DNA of 64,000 bases. Origin: Candidatus Baltobacteraceae bacterium (GTDB lineage Bacteria > Vulcanimicrobiota > Vulcanimicrobiia > Vulcanimicrobiales > Vulcanimicrobiaceae). The position numbers and the translations under genes were made by a program. Where the stretch lies: positions 248,001 through 312,000 of the forward strand of contig DASXGW010000008.1 of NCBI GenBank assembly GCA_036488875.1, written 5' to 3'. This document shows positions 1-8,814 of this stretch, piece after piece. Below the pieces are notes generated by a model that ran no database searches, was not told the DNA's origin, and was given only the letters and a program-made list of their open reading frames with translations. Numbering within the stretch: position 1 is the first letter of the stretch; every line of letters starts with the position of its first letter.

Positions 1-672
1 CAAATCGGGCGGATACCGATGAATGGCTCGCCGATATTTGAGTTCGTCGTTCCAACGGCACACAGCTTTCCTCGTGCCATCGCCGCTGGACCGGATGGAG
101 CTATGTGGTTCACGGAGCTGTTGGGAAACAAGATCGGGCGCATTCCGACGAGCGGACCAATCGTGGTCATGGAATTCTCAGTTCCAACCGCGTCGAGCCA
201 ACCGGCCGGTATTGCGCCTGGTCCGGATGGCGCGATGTGGTTTACGGAATCCTCTGGGAATAAGGTTGGCCGTATCACGACTGATGGTACGTCGGTGGCG
301 GACTACTCCGTTGGTGCTTCGGTAAAACCGTTTGACCTGGCAGCCGGCCCAGACGGAAATTTGTGGTTCACGCAATGCGGCGCACACAGTGTCGGTACCG
401 TCGCAACCGCAGGTTCACCAGTCACCGAATACTTAGTACCCGCCTTTTTAGGTTTTCCCGCCACAACCTATGGGATTACCGCCGGCCCGGACAGCGCGAT
501 GTGGTTTACGAACGAAGCATCGCAATCGATCGGTCGCGTTGCCACTGATGGTTCTTTTTCTCAGTTCCCCTTAGCGACGGCTGCCGCTCACCCAGTTAAC
601 ATCATCAAAGGTCCGGATGGGAATTTGTGGTTTACAGAGTTCCTTGGAAATAAAGTCGGTCGCATCCAATAG
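1..672 (+). CDS. Vgb-like beta-propeller protein (5' truncated by window edge)
   Basis: The frame is open from base 1, and the bases before the first ATG (position 19) already encode part of a repeat (QIGRIP), so the true start lies upstream of the window. The visible part has about five repeats of roughly 45 residues of the form GPDGxMWFTE...GNKIGRI. This is the signature of virginiamycin B lyase/streptogramin-lyase-like seven-bladed propellers. Such proteins are usually exported; the signal peptide would lie outside the window. Most family members are not proven antibiotic lyases, so a general extracytoplasmic propeller is the safest call. It ends 8 bases before the next gene on the same strand, so the two may be cotranscribed. 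Confidence 0.85.
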   Translation, partial: QIGRIPMNGSPIFEFVVPTAHSFPRAIAAGPDGAMWFTELLGNKIGRIPTSGPIVVMEFSVPTASSQPAGIAPGPDGAMWFTESSGNKVGRITTDGTSVADYSVGASVKPFDLAAGPDGNLWFTQCGAHSVGTVATAGSPVTEYLVPAFLGFPATTYGITAGPDSAMWFTNEASQSIGRVATDGSFSQFPLATAAAHPVNIIKGPDGNLWFTEFLGNKVGRIQ

Positions 673-680
673 CCGTTTGG

Positions 681-2378
681 GTGCCTCTACTGTTGGCGAA
701 CGTTATCCTTAGCAGGCGCGAGTTTTTAAGTGTGCCGCTTGCCCTGAGCGCTGCTGCCCTTGCGCCGGCGTCGCAGAGGAATGAGAATATCGTTTCCCTT
801 GGAAAGCTCGGTCGCTTCTGGCGCTTCAGCGCGGCATTGGGCCCCTATCTCGAAACGGGTAACGCACTTATCGACGTGCCGTCGTACATGCTGCAGGGTG
901 ACTTTCCTTATCTCAAACGCCCGTTTTTGAAAGAGGCCTTATTCGCGGATCAACTGACCGTCGTTCGACTGTTGGGTGGATATGTGAAGCCGGGACTATC
1001 GGGAGCCGAGCTGCAGAAACTCGACCTCGCCTATCGCGGGGACGACGGCACGATCCACTATCGTATGGAGTTACTCAGACCGAGGCTGCAGCCATACCTC
1101 GACAACGGGTACCGCGATATTACCCTCGTGCTCGACAATGTTCCTTACTGCTTCCCCTCCGAACCGAAGATTGCAACTTTTGGGCAGATCGCGCCGCCGC
1201 GCGATCCAGCCGAGTGGAAGGCGTTCGTTCGTGAAGTCGCCCGCGAGGTCTTAGGGATCGTCGGGTCCTCCGGTGCGTCCAGATTGCGATTTCGCGTTGG
1301 AAGCGAATGTAATGGGCGCGAGCGCTTCGACGGATCGCAGGCTCAATACGAGCGTCACTACCAAGATACCGCGGCCGCCATCCGCGAGATCATGCCGGAC
1401 GTGCCCGTCAGCTTCTACAACATATCACGAGTCAACGTTCGCTCGATTCCCTCGCAAAACGTCGACTCGTTCGCTTTAGCCCGAAGCTGCTTTGCACGTA
1501 CACCCCAGGTACCCGTAGATTTCATCGCATTTTCTCGTTACTACTGGCAACAAGATGATCCCGAGCAAGTCGGGCAGCAATGCCGCGCCGTATGGGACGA
1601 GTTTGGGAGCCTCGTTCCGGAGCTTCGCGGTGCATCTCGGGAGGTTCAGGAGTTTGGAATTGCGACGTGGCAGATGACCGCGCATGGGCAAATCGCACGA
1701 TCGGAGCCGGGTGCATTGGGTGCGGCCCAGCTCTTGCAGATGCTGTTCTGTCTTCGCGAAGCGCGAGTCAACCGCGTGTGGCATTGGAGCGTTCTAGATA
1801 CGCAGATCCGGGACCATGCCGGCGTGCGACGATCGCTGCCAACCGGCCAAGCCTGGGTCTATTCTGTTCTCGAGCACATGGCTGACGGTGACGCGTTCCT
1901 TCTGCGCGGTGTCGATAGTGAAGGCGGCATTAAGCGGATGGCAGTTGGTTCGTGGAAGGTGGATTCTGTAATCCTTGCCATTTCGGCCTATCATCCCGAT
2001 GGCACGGCACGCCCTTCCGAAACCGTCGAGTTCCAACTTCCGCCGTCGGGCTTCGGCTTCAAGACGCGCACGACCCGGATCGCGAGGCTCAACGGGTCGA
2101 ACTGTGTCCACTCTATGGCCCGCGACGATCTTGCGACGCATGGGATGCTTGCCGGTGTTTTCACGAGCCATCCGGAGTTTCTCGGAACCGTGCGGGAGAT
2201 GGCAGCCTCGCGTGAGGGGGAGGTTCTCATTGCCCAAAATGAATCAAAATATCTCGACGCGTGGGTACGATCGTTGACACTGCAACCCTTCACAAGTCAG
2301 GATGGCGCGATCGGCGAAAGCCGCATCCGGGTTCGAATTGCGTCGCCGGAGGTCGTCGTCCTCGCCGTCAACCGCTAA
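681..2378 (+). CDS. Secreted glycoside-hydrolase-like TIM-barrel protein
   Basis: 565 residues from a GTG start. Residues about 11-30 (SRREFLSVPLALSAAALAPA) look like a Tat signal: twin arginine, hydrophobic stretch, Ala-rich cleavage region. The mature part resembles clan GH-A barrels such as GH39: a segment RFRVGSECNGRERF could hold the acid/base Glu, and VQEFGIATWQ could hold the nucleophile Glu late in the barrel. These assignments are inferred from motif shape and spacing. The substrate is unknown. The stop codon overlaps that of the convergent lipoprotein gene by four bases. A second glycosidase-like barrel lies at 10691-11701. Confidence 0.6.
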   Translation: MPLLLANVILSRREFLSVPLALSAAALAPASQRNENIVSLGKLGRFWRFSAALGPYLETGNALIDVPSYMLQGDFPYLKRPFLKEALFADQLTVVRLLGGYVKPGLSGAELQKLDLAYRGDDGTIHYRMELLRPRLQPYLDNGYRDITLVLDNVPYCFPSEPKIATFGQIAPPRDPAEWKAFVREVAREVLGIVGSSGASRLRFRVGSECNGRERFDGSQAQYERHYQDTAAAIREIMPDVPVSFYNISRVNVRSIPSQNVDSFALARSCFARTPQVPVDFIAFSRYYWQQDDPEQVGQQCRAVWDEFGSLVPELRGASREVQEFGIATWQMTAHGQIARSEPGALGAAQLLQMLFCLREARVNRVWHWSVLDTQIRDHAGVRRSLPTGQAWVYSVLEHMADGDAFLLRGVDSEGGIKRMAVGSWKVDSVILAISAYHPDGTARPSETVEFQLPPSGFGFKTRTTRIARLNGSNCVHSMARDDLATHGMLAGVFTSHPEFLGTVREMAASREGEVLIAQNESKYLDAWVRSLTLQPFTSQDGAIGESRIRVRIASPEVVVLAVNR

Positions 2379-4522
2379 GGCTTCGACGTCTTGATCGCGC
2401 TTGAGGCTTGCGGCAAGCTGTACGCATACACGAAGCCGCGGTGGTCCGCAAAATACAGTCCGCTGGGTACGACGACGGGCCCGGCATTGAAGTTCGCCGC
2501 CCCCGGAAACTGCTTGAGAATTGTTCCGGACTGAAGGGAGATGGCATCGACAGCATCGTCCATGCCCTCGTAGACGACGCCGTTGTCGATCGCCGCGTAG
2601 GCATCGACCGCGGCGGTCATGGGAATCGACCAGAGCACCGTGCCGTTCACAGTTATCGCCTTTAGATAGGAGATGAACCCGCTCTTCGTGTTGCCCGGCC
2701 GATTGAGTACCTCACGTGATACACGCTTGATGGCAGAGCTTGACGCCGGAAAGAAGCCGGCGCCGATAACGTACGTTGATCCGTTGGTCGTTGGTGTCGC
2801 ATGCCCCCCATTGACACCGCCGAGGGGCGTCGAAATGATCTGGTGCCCAGACGTCCCGTCGACGGTGTAAAGTGTTCCATTTTTGTTGATGAACGTGTCC
2901 GTGCCATTGGCGATAGATATGCCGCCGCCGGTATCGTTATCGTCGGTGTACGTCGGGTCGGCTTGAAAATGCCAGTCCATGGAACCGTCGGTGTTTAGCG
3001 CGACGGCACCCTGGTCCCATGCCCCTCCCTGGCACGTGTTCCCGGTGCCGAACACGACGTGCGATCCATCCCAGGCAATCGCTCCCCAGACGCCGCCACC
3101 GCCGCCGGGATTATTTACGGGATTCGTGAGCCAAGTCCACTTCACGGTGCCCGTCTTTGCGTCGAATGCACTAACGCCGCCGTTGATACAGGCCACGTCA
3201 CCTCCCGACCAGCCTTCGTACACTATGCCATTTGCGTAGACCGGTGCATCGTGGATCATTCCGGGCACGACCGTCTTCCATGCAACGCTCCCGTCGGCTA
3301 GGCGCAGCGCGAAGAAGTGCGACGGCTGAGGCTGGAACTCGATTCCGTTGATGGCGTACCAGGTGCCCATGAAGACGAGTCCATCAGCCGTATCGATCAT
3401 TGGCGAGGATCGTGTATTCTCGGACGCGTTGGATGAAATTGTCGTCTTCCAGATTACAGAGCCGTCCAAGGCGGAAAGGTCGTAAACGATGCCGCCGTAG
3501 GTCGCGACGATGACGTTCCCGTTATAGACGACCGGGCTCGAATAAATGTTGTCGAGGACATTCGTACTCCAACGCTGCGTCAGGCTGGACACGGTCGACG
3601 CAGTGATCCCCGTCGATCGGGTTTCGGAACCCGTGCGCTGGAAGTCGTGCGCAAAAGCAATCCAGTCGTCCGCCGCAAATGGTGCGTACGTAAGTTTTAG
3701 GATCTGAATGCAATGGGCGCCCTGTTGGCTGCAGATGCTCTTGTCCGCGTAGGACGCCGACAATGTGAGTTGCGTCGCACCGTTGACGGCGTGAGGCGGG
3801 GTTATCGTAAACGTCTGTTGAGGCGCGACGGGCTGAACCACCGTGAAGCTCGAGTCCGAGGATGCGACCGAGAGATGCGGCGAGCCGGCGCCGACGATGG
3901 CATCGCCGTCGGCATCGAGCGGGGTCATCAGAAAAGTTTGTGTGCCTCCCCACACACCGCCGCTCCCGATCGTAAAGCCGGTCAGCGCGGATCCGGTAAC
4001 CGCACCGGATGCGGGTACCACGCGAAACGAAGTCGGCACTCCGTCCATCGTGAAGGCGATCTTCCGCGGTGCTCCGGCTTTTAGCGTAAATGGAATGCCG
4101 TGGGCCTGAGAAAGAATCTGTCCCTCCTCTTTCGTCCGGCTATAGGCGGTGATCTCTGCCGAATACGAGCCTGTCGCCAGTGAAATTCCGCTGACCGTGC
4201 AACGCGTACCGCCAGAAATGCCCGTGCAGCCGGGCGATGTCGGCGTGACGTTTGCCTTCTTCGTAAAGATCGTCTTGCCGGAGAGCGTTAATACGGTCAT
4301 CGAGACTGATTGGGTCGCCGGCGAGACGAAATGCGGCCGATTGGCCGATGATGTTCTGTGGGGGATTGTGATGACGAAATATGCCGAGCCCGATTTCCGA
4401 TCCGGACCAAACTTCGTCGCGGGCACGATCGCGACGTTCCCAGGCGGGCTGCTACAGGCAATGAGTAACGACGCCAGCACACAAAAAGCGGCGGCGACTC
4501 TAACGGTCCGTGCCCACGACAT
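2375..4522 (-). CDS. Lipoprotein with N-terminal FxSP module and PQQ-type beta-propeller
   Basis: 715 residues. The N-terminus has a lipoprotein signal with lipobox LIAC. Residues about 45-270 form an all-beta module (VITIP, then FVSPATQSV, GSYSAEI, LMTPLDADGDAIVGAG). The rest is a PQQ-like propeller with blades of the kind SSPVVYNGNVIVATYGG...LSALDGSVIWKT, known from BamB and PQQ dehydrogenases. No dehydrogenase active-site residues were recognised, so a structural or binding role is more likely. The start ATG has GGAGG upstream. The N-terminal module recurs in the NHL-type lipoprotein at 33491-35173. The gene is divergent from the membrane protein at 4653 and convergent with the gene at 681. 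Confidence 0.75.
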   Translation of the reverse strand: MSWARTVRVAAAFCVLASLLIACSSPPGNVAIVPATKFGPDRKSGSAYFVITIPHRTSSANRPHFVSPATQSVSMTVLTLSGKTIFTKKANVTPTSPGCTGISGGTRCTVSGISLATGSYSAEITAYSRTKEEGQILSQAHGIPFTLKAGAPRKIAFTMDGVPTSFRVVPASGAVTGSALTGFTIGSGGVWGGTQTFLMTPLDADGDAIVGAGSPHLSVASSDSSFTVVQPVAPQQTFTITPPHAVNGATQLTLSASYADKSICSQQGAHCIQILKLTYAPFAADDWIAFAHDFQRTGSETRSTGITASTVSSLTQRWSTNVLDNIYSSPVVYNGNVIVATYGGIVYDLSALDGSVIWKTTISSNASENTRSSPMIDTADGLVFMGTWYAINGIEFQPQPSHFFALRLADGSVAWKTVVPGMIHDAPVYANGIVYEGWSGGDVACINGGVSAFDAKTGTVKWTWLTNPVNNPGGGGGVWGAIAWDGSHVVFGTGNTCQGGAWDQGAVALNTDGSMDWHFQADPTYTDDNDTGGGISIANGTDTFINKNGTLYTVDGTSGHQIISTPLGGVNGGHATPTTNGSTYVIGAGFFPASSSAIKRVSREVLNRPGNTKSGFISYLKAITVNGTVLWSIPMTAAVDAYAAIDNGVVYEGMDDAVDAISLQSGTILKQFPGAANFNAGPVVVPSGLYFADHRGFVYAYSLPQASSAIKTSKP

Positions 4523-4652
4523 ACGACCGAGCCCTCCAAGGTCTAAGCTCCTGGCAATTACTCCGCTAGTTTAGCTACCTTTGCAAAATGACCCTGGTCC
4601 TTTTGCCTTCCCGAGTTTAGCCCTGCGCATCGGCGGAAGCAAGTTGCCAAGC

Positions 4653-6659
4653 ATGGCCCGGGCTATCCTCTACTCTTTTATCGGCATCTACGCGTTTGGG
4701 GTGGCGCTTGTGCTCCCGTGGACGGCAACCCCGGGGAACGAGCCCTCGTGGCAAGCTGCTCTCGGGCAGGCGGTGCACCAACATTTAATTTTTGGCCGCG
4801 ACGTCGTCTTCACGTATGGACCACTCGGATATCTAGCGGTGAATGCCGCGCTGCCGGCTAGCTATGCGGCGAAAATTATCGCGGCAATCATAATTGCGGC
4901 AATCGTATCGTCATTGGTAGTGTTCCGCAGCGTCGCCGAGGGAAAGCCGTGGCAGCGAGTTGTGTTCGCTGTAGGGTCGGTACTTATCGTGGCGATAGTC
5001 GTGCAGGTCACGACGATCGATATCTTACTATTCTTCGCATTGGTCCTCGCGCTAACGCCGCCGTCGCTCGCGCAAAAGCGGCCGAATCGATATCTCGTGC
5101 TTGCGCTCGGACTCTTTGCGGGAGCGGCCGGGCTTGTCAAATTCTCGTACTGTGTGGGATCGCTTCTTGCCGGTATCGCGGCCTTTGCCGCGCTTGCCGA
5201 TACCGACGCAGTGGCGATCTACATCATCGGCTTTTGTCTCGGTTCGGCGGGAGTTTATGCGTGCGTAACGTTCGGTTTTTGGCCGTGGATCGTTCCATTA
5301 GTGGTCGGCATTGCTGCGGGCACGCTGCGGCGTCGACTCGGATCGCTGGCGCTTGTTGTGGCGGCAACCAGTGCTGCCGTTCCGGCGGTATTCACGCCGT
5401 ACGCGCGGTTCTTCATCGAGTCATGGAGAGAGGCTTCGGAGTACTCTGCCGGTATGGCCGCCGACGGCTCCGCCCGTGATCTGATTGCCGGACTCTTCAT
5501 CGTCGCGGTCGTGATCGGACTTGCGATTTGGGAGCGCGCTGCTCTTGGTCTGGCGCGCATTCTCGTCATCGTTCTCATGTTGGGTCTTGCGTTCAAAGAG
5601 GGCTTCGTGCGACAAGACACCGGTCACCTCGTCGTCTTCCTTCTCGCGGCAGGTCTGCTCGCGGCGGTCGTCTTGCTTGCTGCGCGGTTGCGCTATACCG
5701 CGGCGATCGCGTTGTTGGTCGTCGCGTTTACGATCTTCGCTTCAGTTCGCTTACTCGAAGGCGTCGCGCAAAGCAATGTACTTGCACGAACGTTTCCTTC
5801 ATCGGTTGCACAGAATATCGGCGGCGCTCTTTCGACCGTTCTTAATTGGCACAGTCGAGAACTCGCCTTCGACAACGGGTACCGCGCCGCGTTGGCGCCC
5901 GACAGCCTTCCACCCAGCGTGGTTGCACAGCTTCGCCCCTATCCCATCGATCTCGTGGGCTCCGAGACTAACGTCATCTTTGCCAACGGGCTACAGTGGA
6001 AACCAGAGCCCGTCTTTCAGCCGCGCAACGCATACGCTCCGGCGTTAGATCTAATCGATCGTGCGAGCCTACAAACGCCGGCGGCGCGGCGCGAGCTCGT
6101 CGCCTACACCAGCGTCGACAACCGCTATCCACTCAGCGATCAGCCCTTCACGTACGATGAGCTCCTGTGCCGTCGCGTCCTCGTGCCCGGCATCACGCAG
6201 CCGGTAACGACCTCGAGCGGAAACGACGCGTTCGTCGCGCTGCAGCCATCGGCGCAACGGTGCAGCAACGAGCGAATCGCCGATGCCGGATCCGTGGCAT
6301 TCGGCGAGCCCATCACGGTGGCCGCGCCGCACGGCAACATAACGTTTTTAATAGCCGACTTCCATTACACGCTGCTCGGTCTACTCTTCAAGACGTTCTA
6401 TCACGTGCCGCCAATCAATATGAACGTCGACTATGGCGATGGCGACAACGCATCGCTGCGAATCATTCCCGCCGTCGCGCGCGACGGGATGTTGATCGAT
6501 CCAGTGCCAAAGGACGTGCGGAGTCTGCGTTCCCTGCTTGCGGGGAATCCGGTCGATCGCGTCAGGGCGGTGACCTTTTCCGCCGAAGTGCCGGCGTGTT
6601 TCATCGACGACATCGGATACCGGGTTACCACAGTCAAGTACGCGAAGCCGCCCGGCTAA
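4653..6659 (+). CDS. Polytopic membrane protein with C-terminal extracytoplasmic region
   Basis: 668 residues from the ATG at 4653, which follows GGCGGAAG at a usable distance and begins just before the first membrane helix (ARAILYSFIGIYAFGVALVLPW). A TTG at 4581 would add 24 residues that look unlike a leader. The first two thirds contain many hydrophobic helices, with a loop NEPSWQAALGQAVHQHLIFGRDVVFTYGPLGYL that recalls lipid-linked-sugar glycosyltransferases of the GT-C class. The last 230 or so residues are soluble and probably extracytoplasmic. I recognise no named family. The stop overlaps that of the convergent methyltransferase gene by four bases. Confidence 0.65.
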   Translation: MARAILYSFIGIYAFGVALVLPWTATPGNEPSWQAALGQAVHQHLIFGRDVVFTYGPLGYLAVNAALPASYAAKIIAAIIIAAIVSSLVVFRSVAEGKPWQRVVFAVGSVLIVAIVVQVTTIDILLFFALVLALTPPSLAQKRPNRYLVLALGLFAGAAGLVKFSYCVGSLLAGIAAFAALADTDAVAIYIIGFCLGSAGVYACVTFGFWPWIVPLVVGIAAGTLRRRLGSLALVVAATSAAVPAVFTPYARFFIESWREASEYSAGMAADGSARDLIAGLFIVAVVIGLAIWERAALGLARILVIVLMLGLAFKEGFVRQDTGHLVVFLLAAGLLAAVVLLAARLRYTAAIALLVVAFTIFASVRLLEGVAQSNVLARTFPSSVAQNIGGALSTVLNWHSRELAFDNGYRAALAPDSLPPSVVAQLRPYPIDLVGSETNVIFANGLQWKPEPVFQPRNAYAPALDLIDRASLQTPAARRELVAYTSVDNRYPLSDQPFTYDELLCRRVLVPGITQPVTTSSGNDAFVALQPSAQRCSNERIADAGSVAFGEPITVAAPHGNITFLIADFHYTLLGLLFKTFYHVPPINMNVDYGDGDNASLRIIPAVARDGMLIDPVPKDVRSLRSLLAGNPVDRVRAVTFSAEVPACFIDDIGYRVTTVKYAKPPG

Positions 6660-7348
6660 TTCGGCCAACCTTCGGGAATCTCCGCACATCCTCGCCGGAT
6701 CCACGCCATACAGGGCCCAAACCCGATGTCGCGGATGACGTCGCGGCCGAAACCAAGCTCTACGACCAATTCACAGATGAAGTCGACGAGCGCAGGTCGA
6801 GATGCCAGATCGCCCCAATGTTCCCAATCCTCAATCACGTAGAGACCGTTATGCCGCAGCTTCGGAAATGCGACATTGAAAGTCGCCTTTGTCGGTTGGT
6901 ACAGGTGCGACGCGTCGTCGACGACGATGTCGATAGCATCCGAAAACTCCGACTCTATGATTTGTTGCATCCGCTTAGTGTCGCTTTGATCGATGCCCAG
7001 GTGTGGTTTTATCACATCGGGCGCATACCGGTTCTTATAGCCCTCCAGCACAGGTTTAGGTCCGAATAAATCGACGCAGACCAGCCGTGATGGTTGAAAC
7101 AACTGATGGAAGAAGGCCGAACTCGCTCCGTGCAGGACTCCTACCTCGAGCATGTTCCGGACGTTGCCGGCGATCGAAGCAAGGCGCCCATAGGCCTCGA
7201 CCATGGAGCGCCCTTTTTGCATAAACAGTACATCGCGACGCTCTGCGAAGTCGAAGAAGTTGTCATGTCCCCCTTCCACGCGCCACAGCCGAATCTCCAG
7301 CTCTCCGAATCCTACAAGGTCGTCCGTGAGAGACGTAAATGACTTCAT
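6656..7348 (-). CDS. Class I SAM-dependent methyltransferase (Methyltransf_24/CmcI-like)
   Basis: 230 residues. Motif I appears as MLEVGVLHGAS. It is followed by RLVCVDLFGPKP, an acidic segment IVVDDASHLY and a later strand GLYVIEDWEHW. This order matches small class I methyltransferases related to CmcI and to rhamnosyl or macrocin O-methyltransferases, which often act on sugars or secondary metabolites. The substrate cannot be read from sequence. The gene is convergent with the membrane protein at 4653, sharing a four-base overlap at the stops, and is divergent from the metallophosphoesterase operon. Confidence 0.75.
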   Translation of the reverse strand: MKSFTSLTDDLVGFGELEIRLWRVEGGHDNFFDFAERRDVLFMQKGRSMVEAYGRLASIAGNVRNMLEVGVLHGASSAFFHQLFQPSRLVCVDLFGPKPVLEGYKNRYAPDVIKPHLGIDQSDTKRMQQIIESEFSDAIDIVVDDASHLYQPTKATFNVAFPKLRHNGLYVIEDWEHWGDLASRPALVDFICELVVELGFGRDVIRDIGFGPCMAWIRRGCAEIPEGWPN

Positions 7349-7437
7349 CCGAATAGTATAGCAGTTGCTTTGTGTCCTTGGAACCGAAACATGTCGCCGA
7401 GGCGCGTCGCCTTCCTCTCGCGAACCGCGATCAGCGT

Positions 7438-8814
7438 ATGCTTTGTCGCACCCTCGCCTTAGCGCTTGTCCTGCTCGCTTCAGGCGCTTCGGCTCGTGCC
7501 GCAGCGCCCGCTTCCTCGGGCGGCCAGACGTGGCTCGTCCTGAGCGACATTCACCTCAATCCATTCGATCGCGATGAGTATCCGGCGCGGGTCGGCAGCG
7601 ATACGAATCTCGCGCTCTTCGATCAGACGGTCGAGCAGATGAAGCACTTCGTTCCAAATCCGTCGGTGGTGCTGTTGCCCGGCGATTTCTTGGCGCACGG
7701 TTTCCCCGGCAAAGTTCACGCGAACGCACCGGCGTCGACGACTGCCGAATCGGCTTTGCGGACCATGCAGCGCATCGCGACCTCGCTCGGCAAGCTGTAT
7801 CCTCACGCCCAGTTCGCGATCGCGCTCGGCAATAACGATGCTTCGTGTGGCGACTATCGGACCGACGCCGGCGACAAGTATCTCCGCGACCTCGCCCGCA
7901 TCTGGGAGCCACTGATCGATCGCAACGGCAGCGCTCCCGATTTCGTGCGCGCCTTTTCGGCCGGCGCTTATTACACCGAAGCGTTACCGATGCACGGGCT
8001 ACGGCTCATCGTCTTAAACACCGTAGCGATGTCGAGCGAATATGCCGGCAACTGCGATGGCCCGGCAAGGACGCTCGGACGCGATGAGATTTCGTGGCTG
8101 CAGGGCGAGCTGTTGGCCGCGCCGCCCGGGACGCGCAATGTCGTGATGATGCACATTCCACCCGGATACGATCCCGTCTCGACGCAGTACGCGCGCGGCT
8201 TCCTGGCTTGGAGCTTCATGAAGAGCAGCTATACGACGGCGTTGCTCGGGCTTCTGGCAAACCCGAGTTCACACGTACCCTACGCGATCGCCGGACATCT
8301 ACACCACTTCGACTTCCGATTGTACGGCGGCATACCCATCCTCGTCTTCGGCTCGCTCTCGCCCGTTTACCAAAACAATCCGGCGTTTTACGCGATGCGC
8401 TTTGGCAGTGACGGTAGCATTTCCAACATCGATACGTACGCGTACGACGAATGGTCCGGCGATTGGGCCGACGGAGCACACAGCTTCGACAAGGAATGGA
8501 TGCTGCCGCGTATCGACGCGAAATCGTTGGCGGCACTCCACACGCGGCTTGGAAATGACGAGTCGACACGCACGCAGTGGGCGTTAGGATCGGTGGCATG
8601 GCCCAGCAACCCCGCGTTTCGCTGGACTCAGTGGACGGGACGCTGGCGCATCCCATGGTGTGCGCAGGTCATCTTCGGTAACGGTTACGCGCAGTGCGCG
8701 AATATTCAGCGTCGCGTCACCGCGCTGCGCGTCATCCTTGCGGCCCTCGCGGTGGCGATCGTGGCGGCAATCGTCCTGATCGTTTCGTCGCTACGACGCC
8801 GGCAGGCACGATGA
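7438..8814 (+). CDS. Exported, membrane-anchored metallophosphoesterase (sphingomyelinase-like)
   Basis: 458 residues from the ATG at 7438, chosen because it directly begins a signal peptide (MLCRTLALALVLLASGASARA). A GTG at 7372 is an alternative that would bury the signal. The calcineurin-like metal-binding motifs are complete: LSDIHLNP, LPGDFLAHG, GNND, VMMHIPPG and AGHLHHFD. Layout and length resemble acid sphingomyelinase-type phosphodiesterases. The C-terminus carries a transmembrane helix (VILAALAVAIVAAIVLIVSS) followed by Arg/Lys, so the enzyme probably faces outward and is anchored in the inner membrane. Its stop overlaps the next start in an ATGA arrangement, indicating an operon with the following two genes. 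Confidence 0.8.
   Translation: MLCRTLALALVLLASGASARAAAPASSGGQTWLVLSDIHLNPFDRDEYPARVGSDTNLALFDQTVEQMKHFVPNPSVVLLPGDFLAHGFPGKVHANAPASTTAESALRTMQRIATSLGKLYPHAQFAIALGNNDASCGDYRTDAGDKYLRDLARIWEPLIDRNGSAPDFVRAFSAGAYYTEALPMHGLRLIVLNTVAMSSEYAGNCDGPARTLGRDEISWLQGELLAAPPGTRNVVMMHIPPGYDPVSTQYARGFLAWSFMKSSYTTALLGLLANPSSHVPYAIAGHLHHFDFRLYGGIPILVFGSLSPVYQNNPAFYAMRFGSDGSISNIDTYAYDEWSGDWADGAHSFDKEWMLPRIDAKSLAALHTRLGNDESTRTQWALGSVAWPSNPAFRWTQWTGRWRIPWCAQVIFGNGYAQCANIQRRVTALRVILAALAVAIVAAIVLIVSSLRRRQAR

Noticed and set aside
1-672. Antibiotic (streptogramin) resistance gene
   Set aside because: The Vgb-like repeats are common in environmental propellers; without the full sequence and catalytic residues resistance cannot be claimed.
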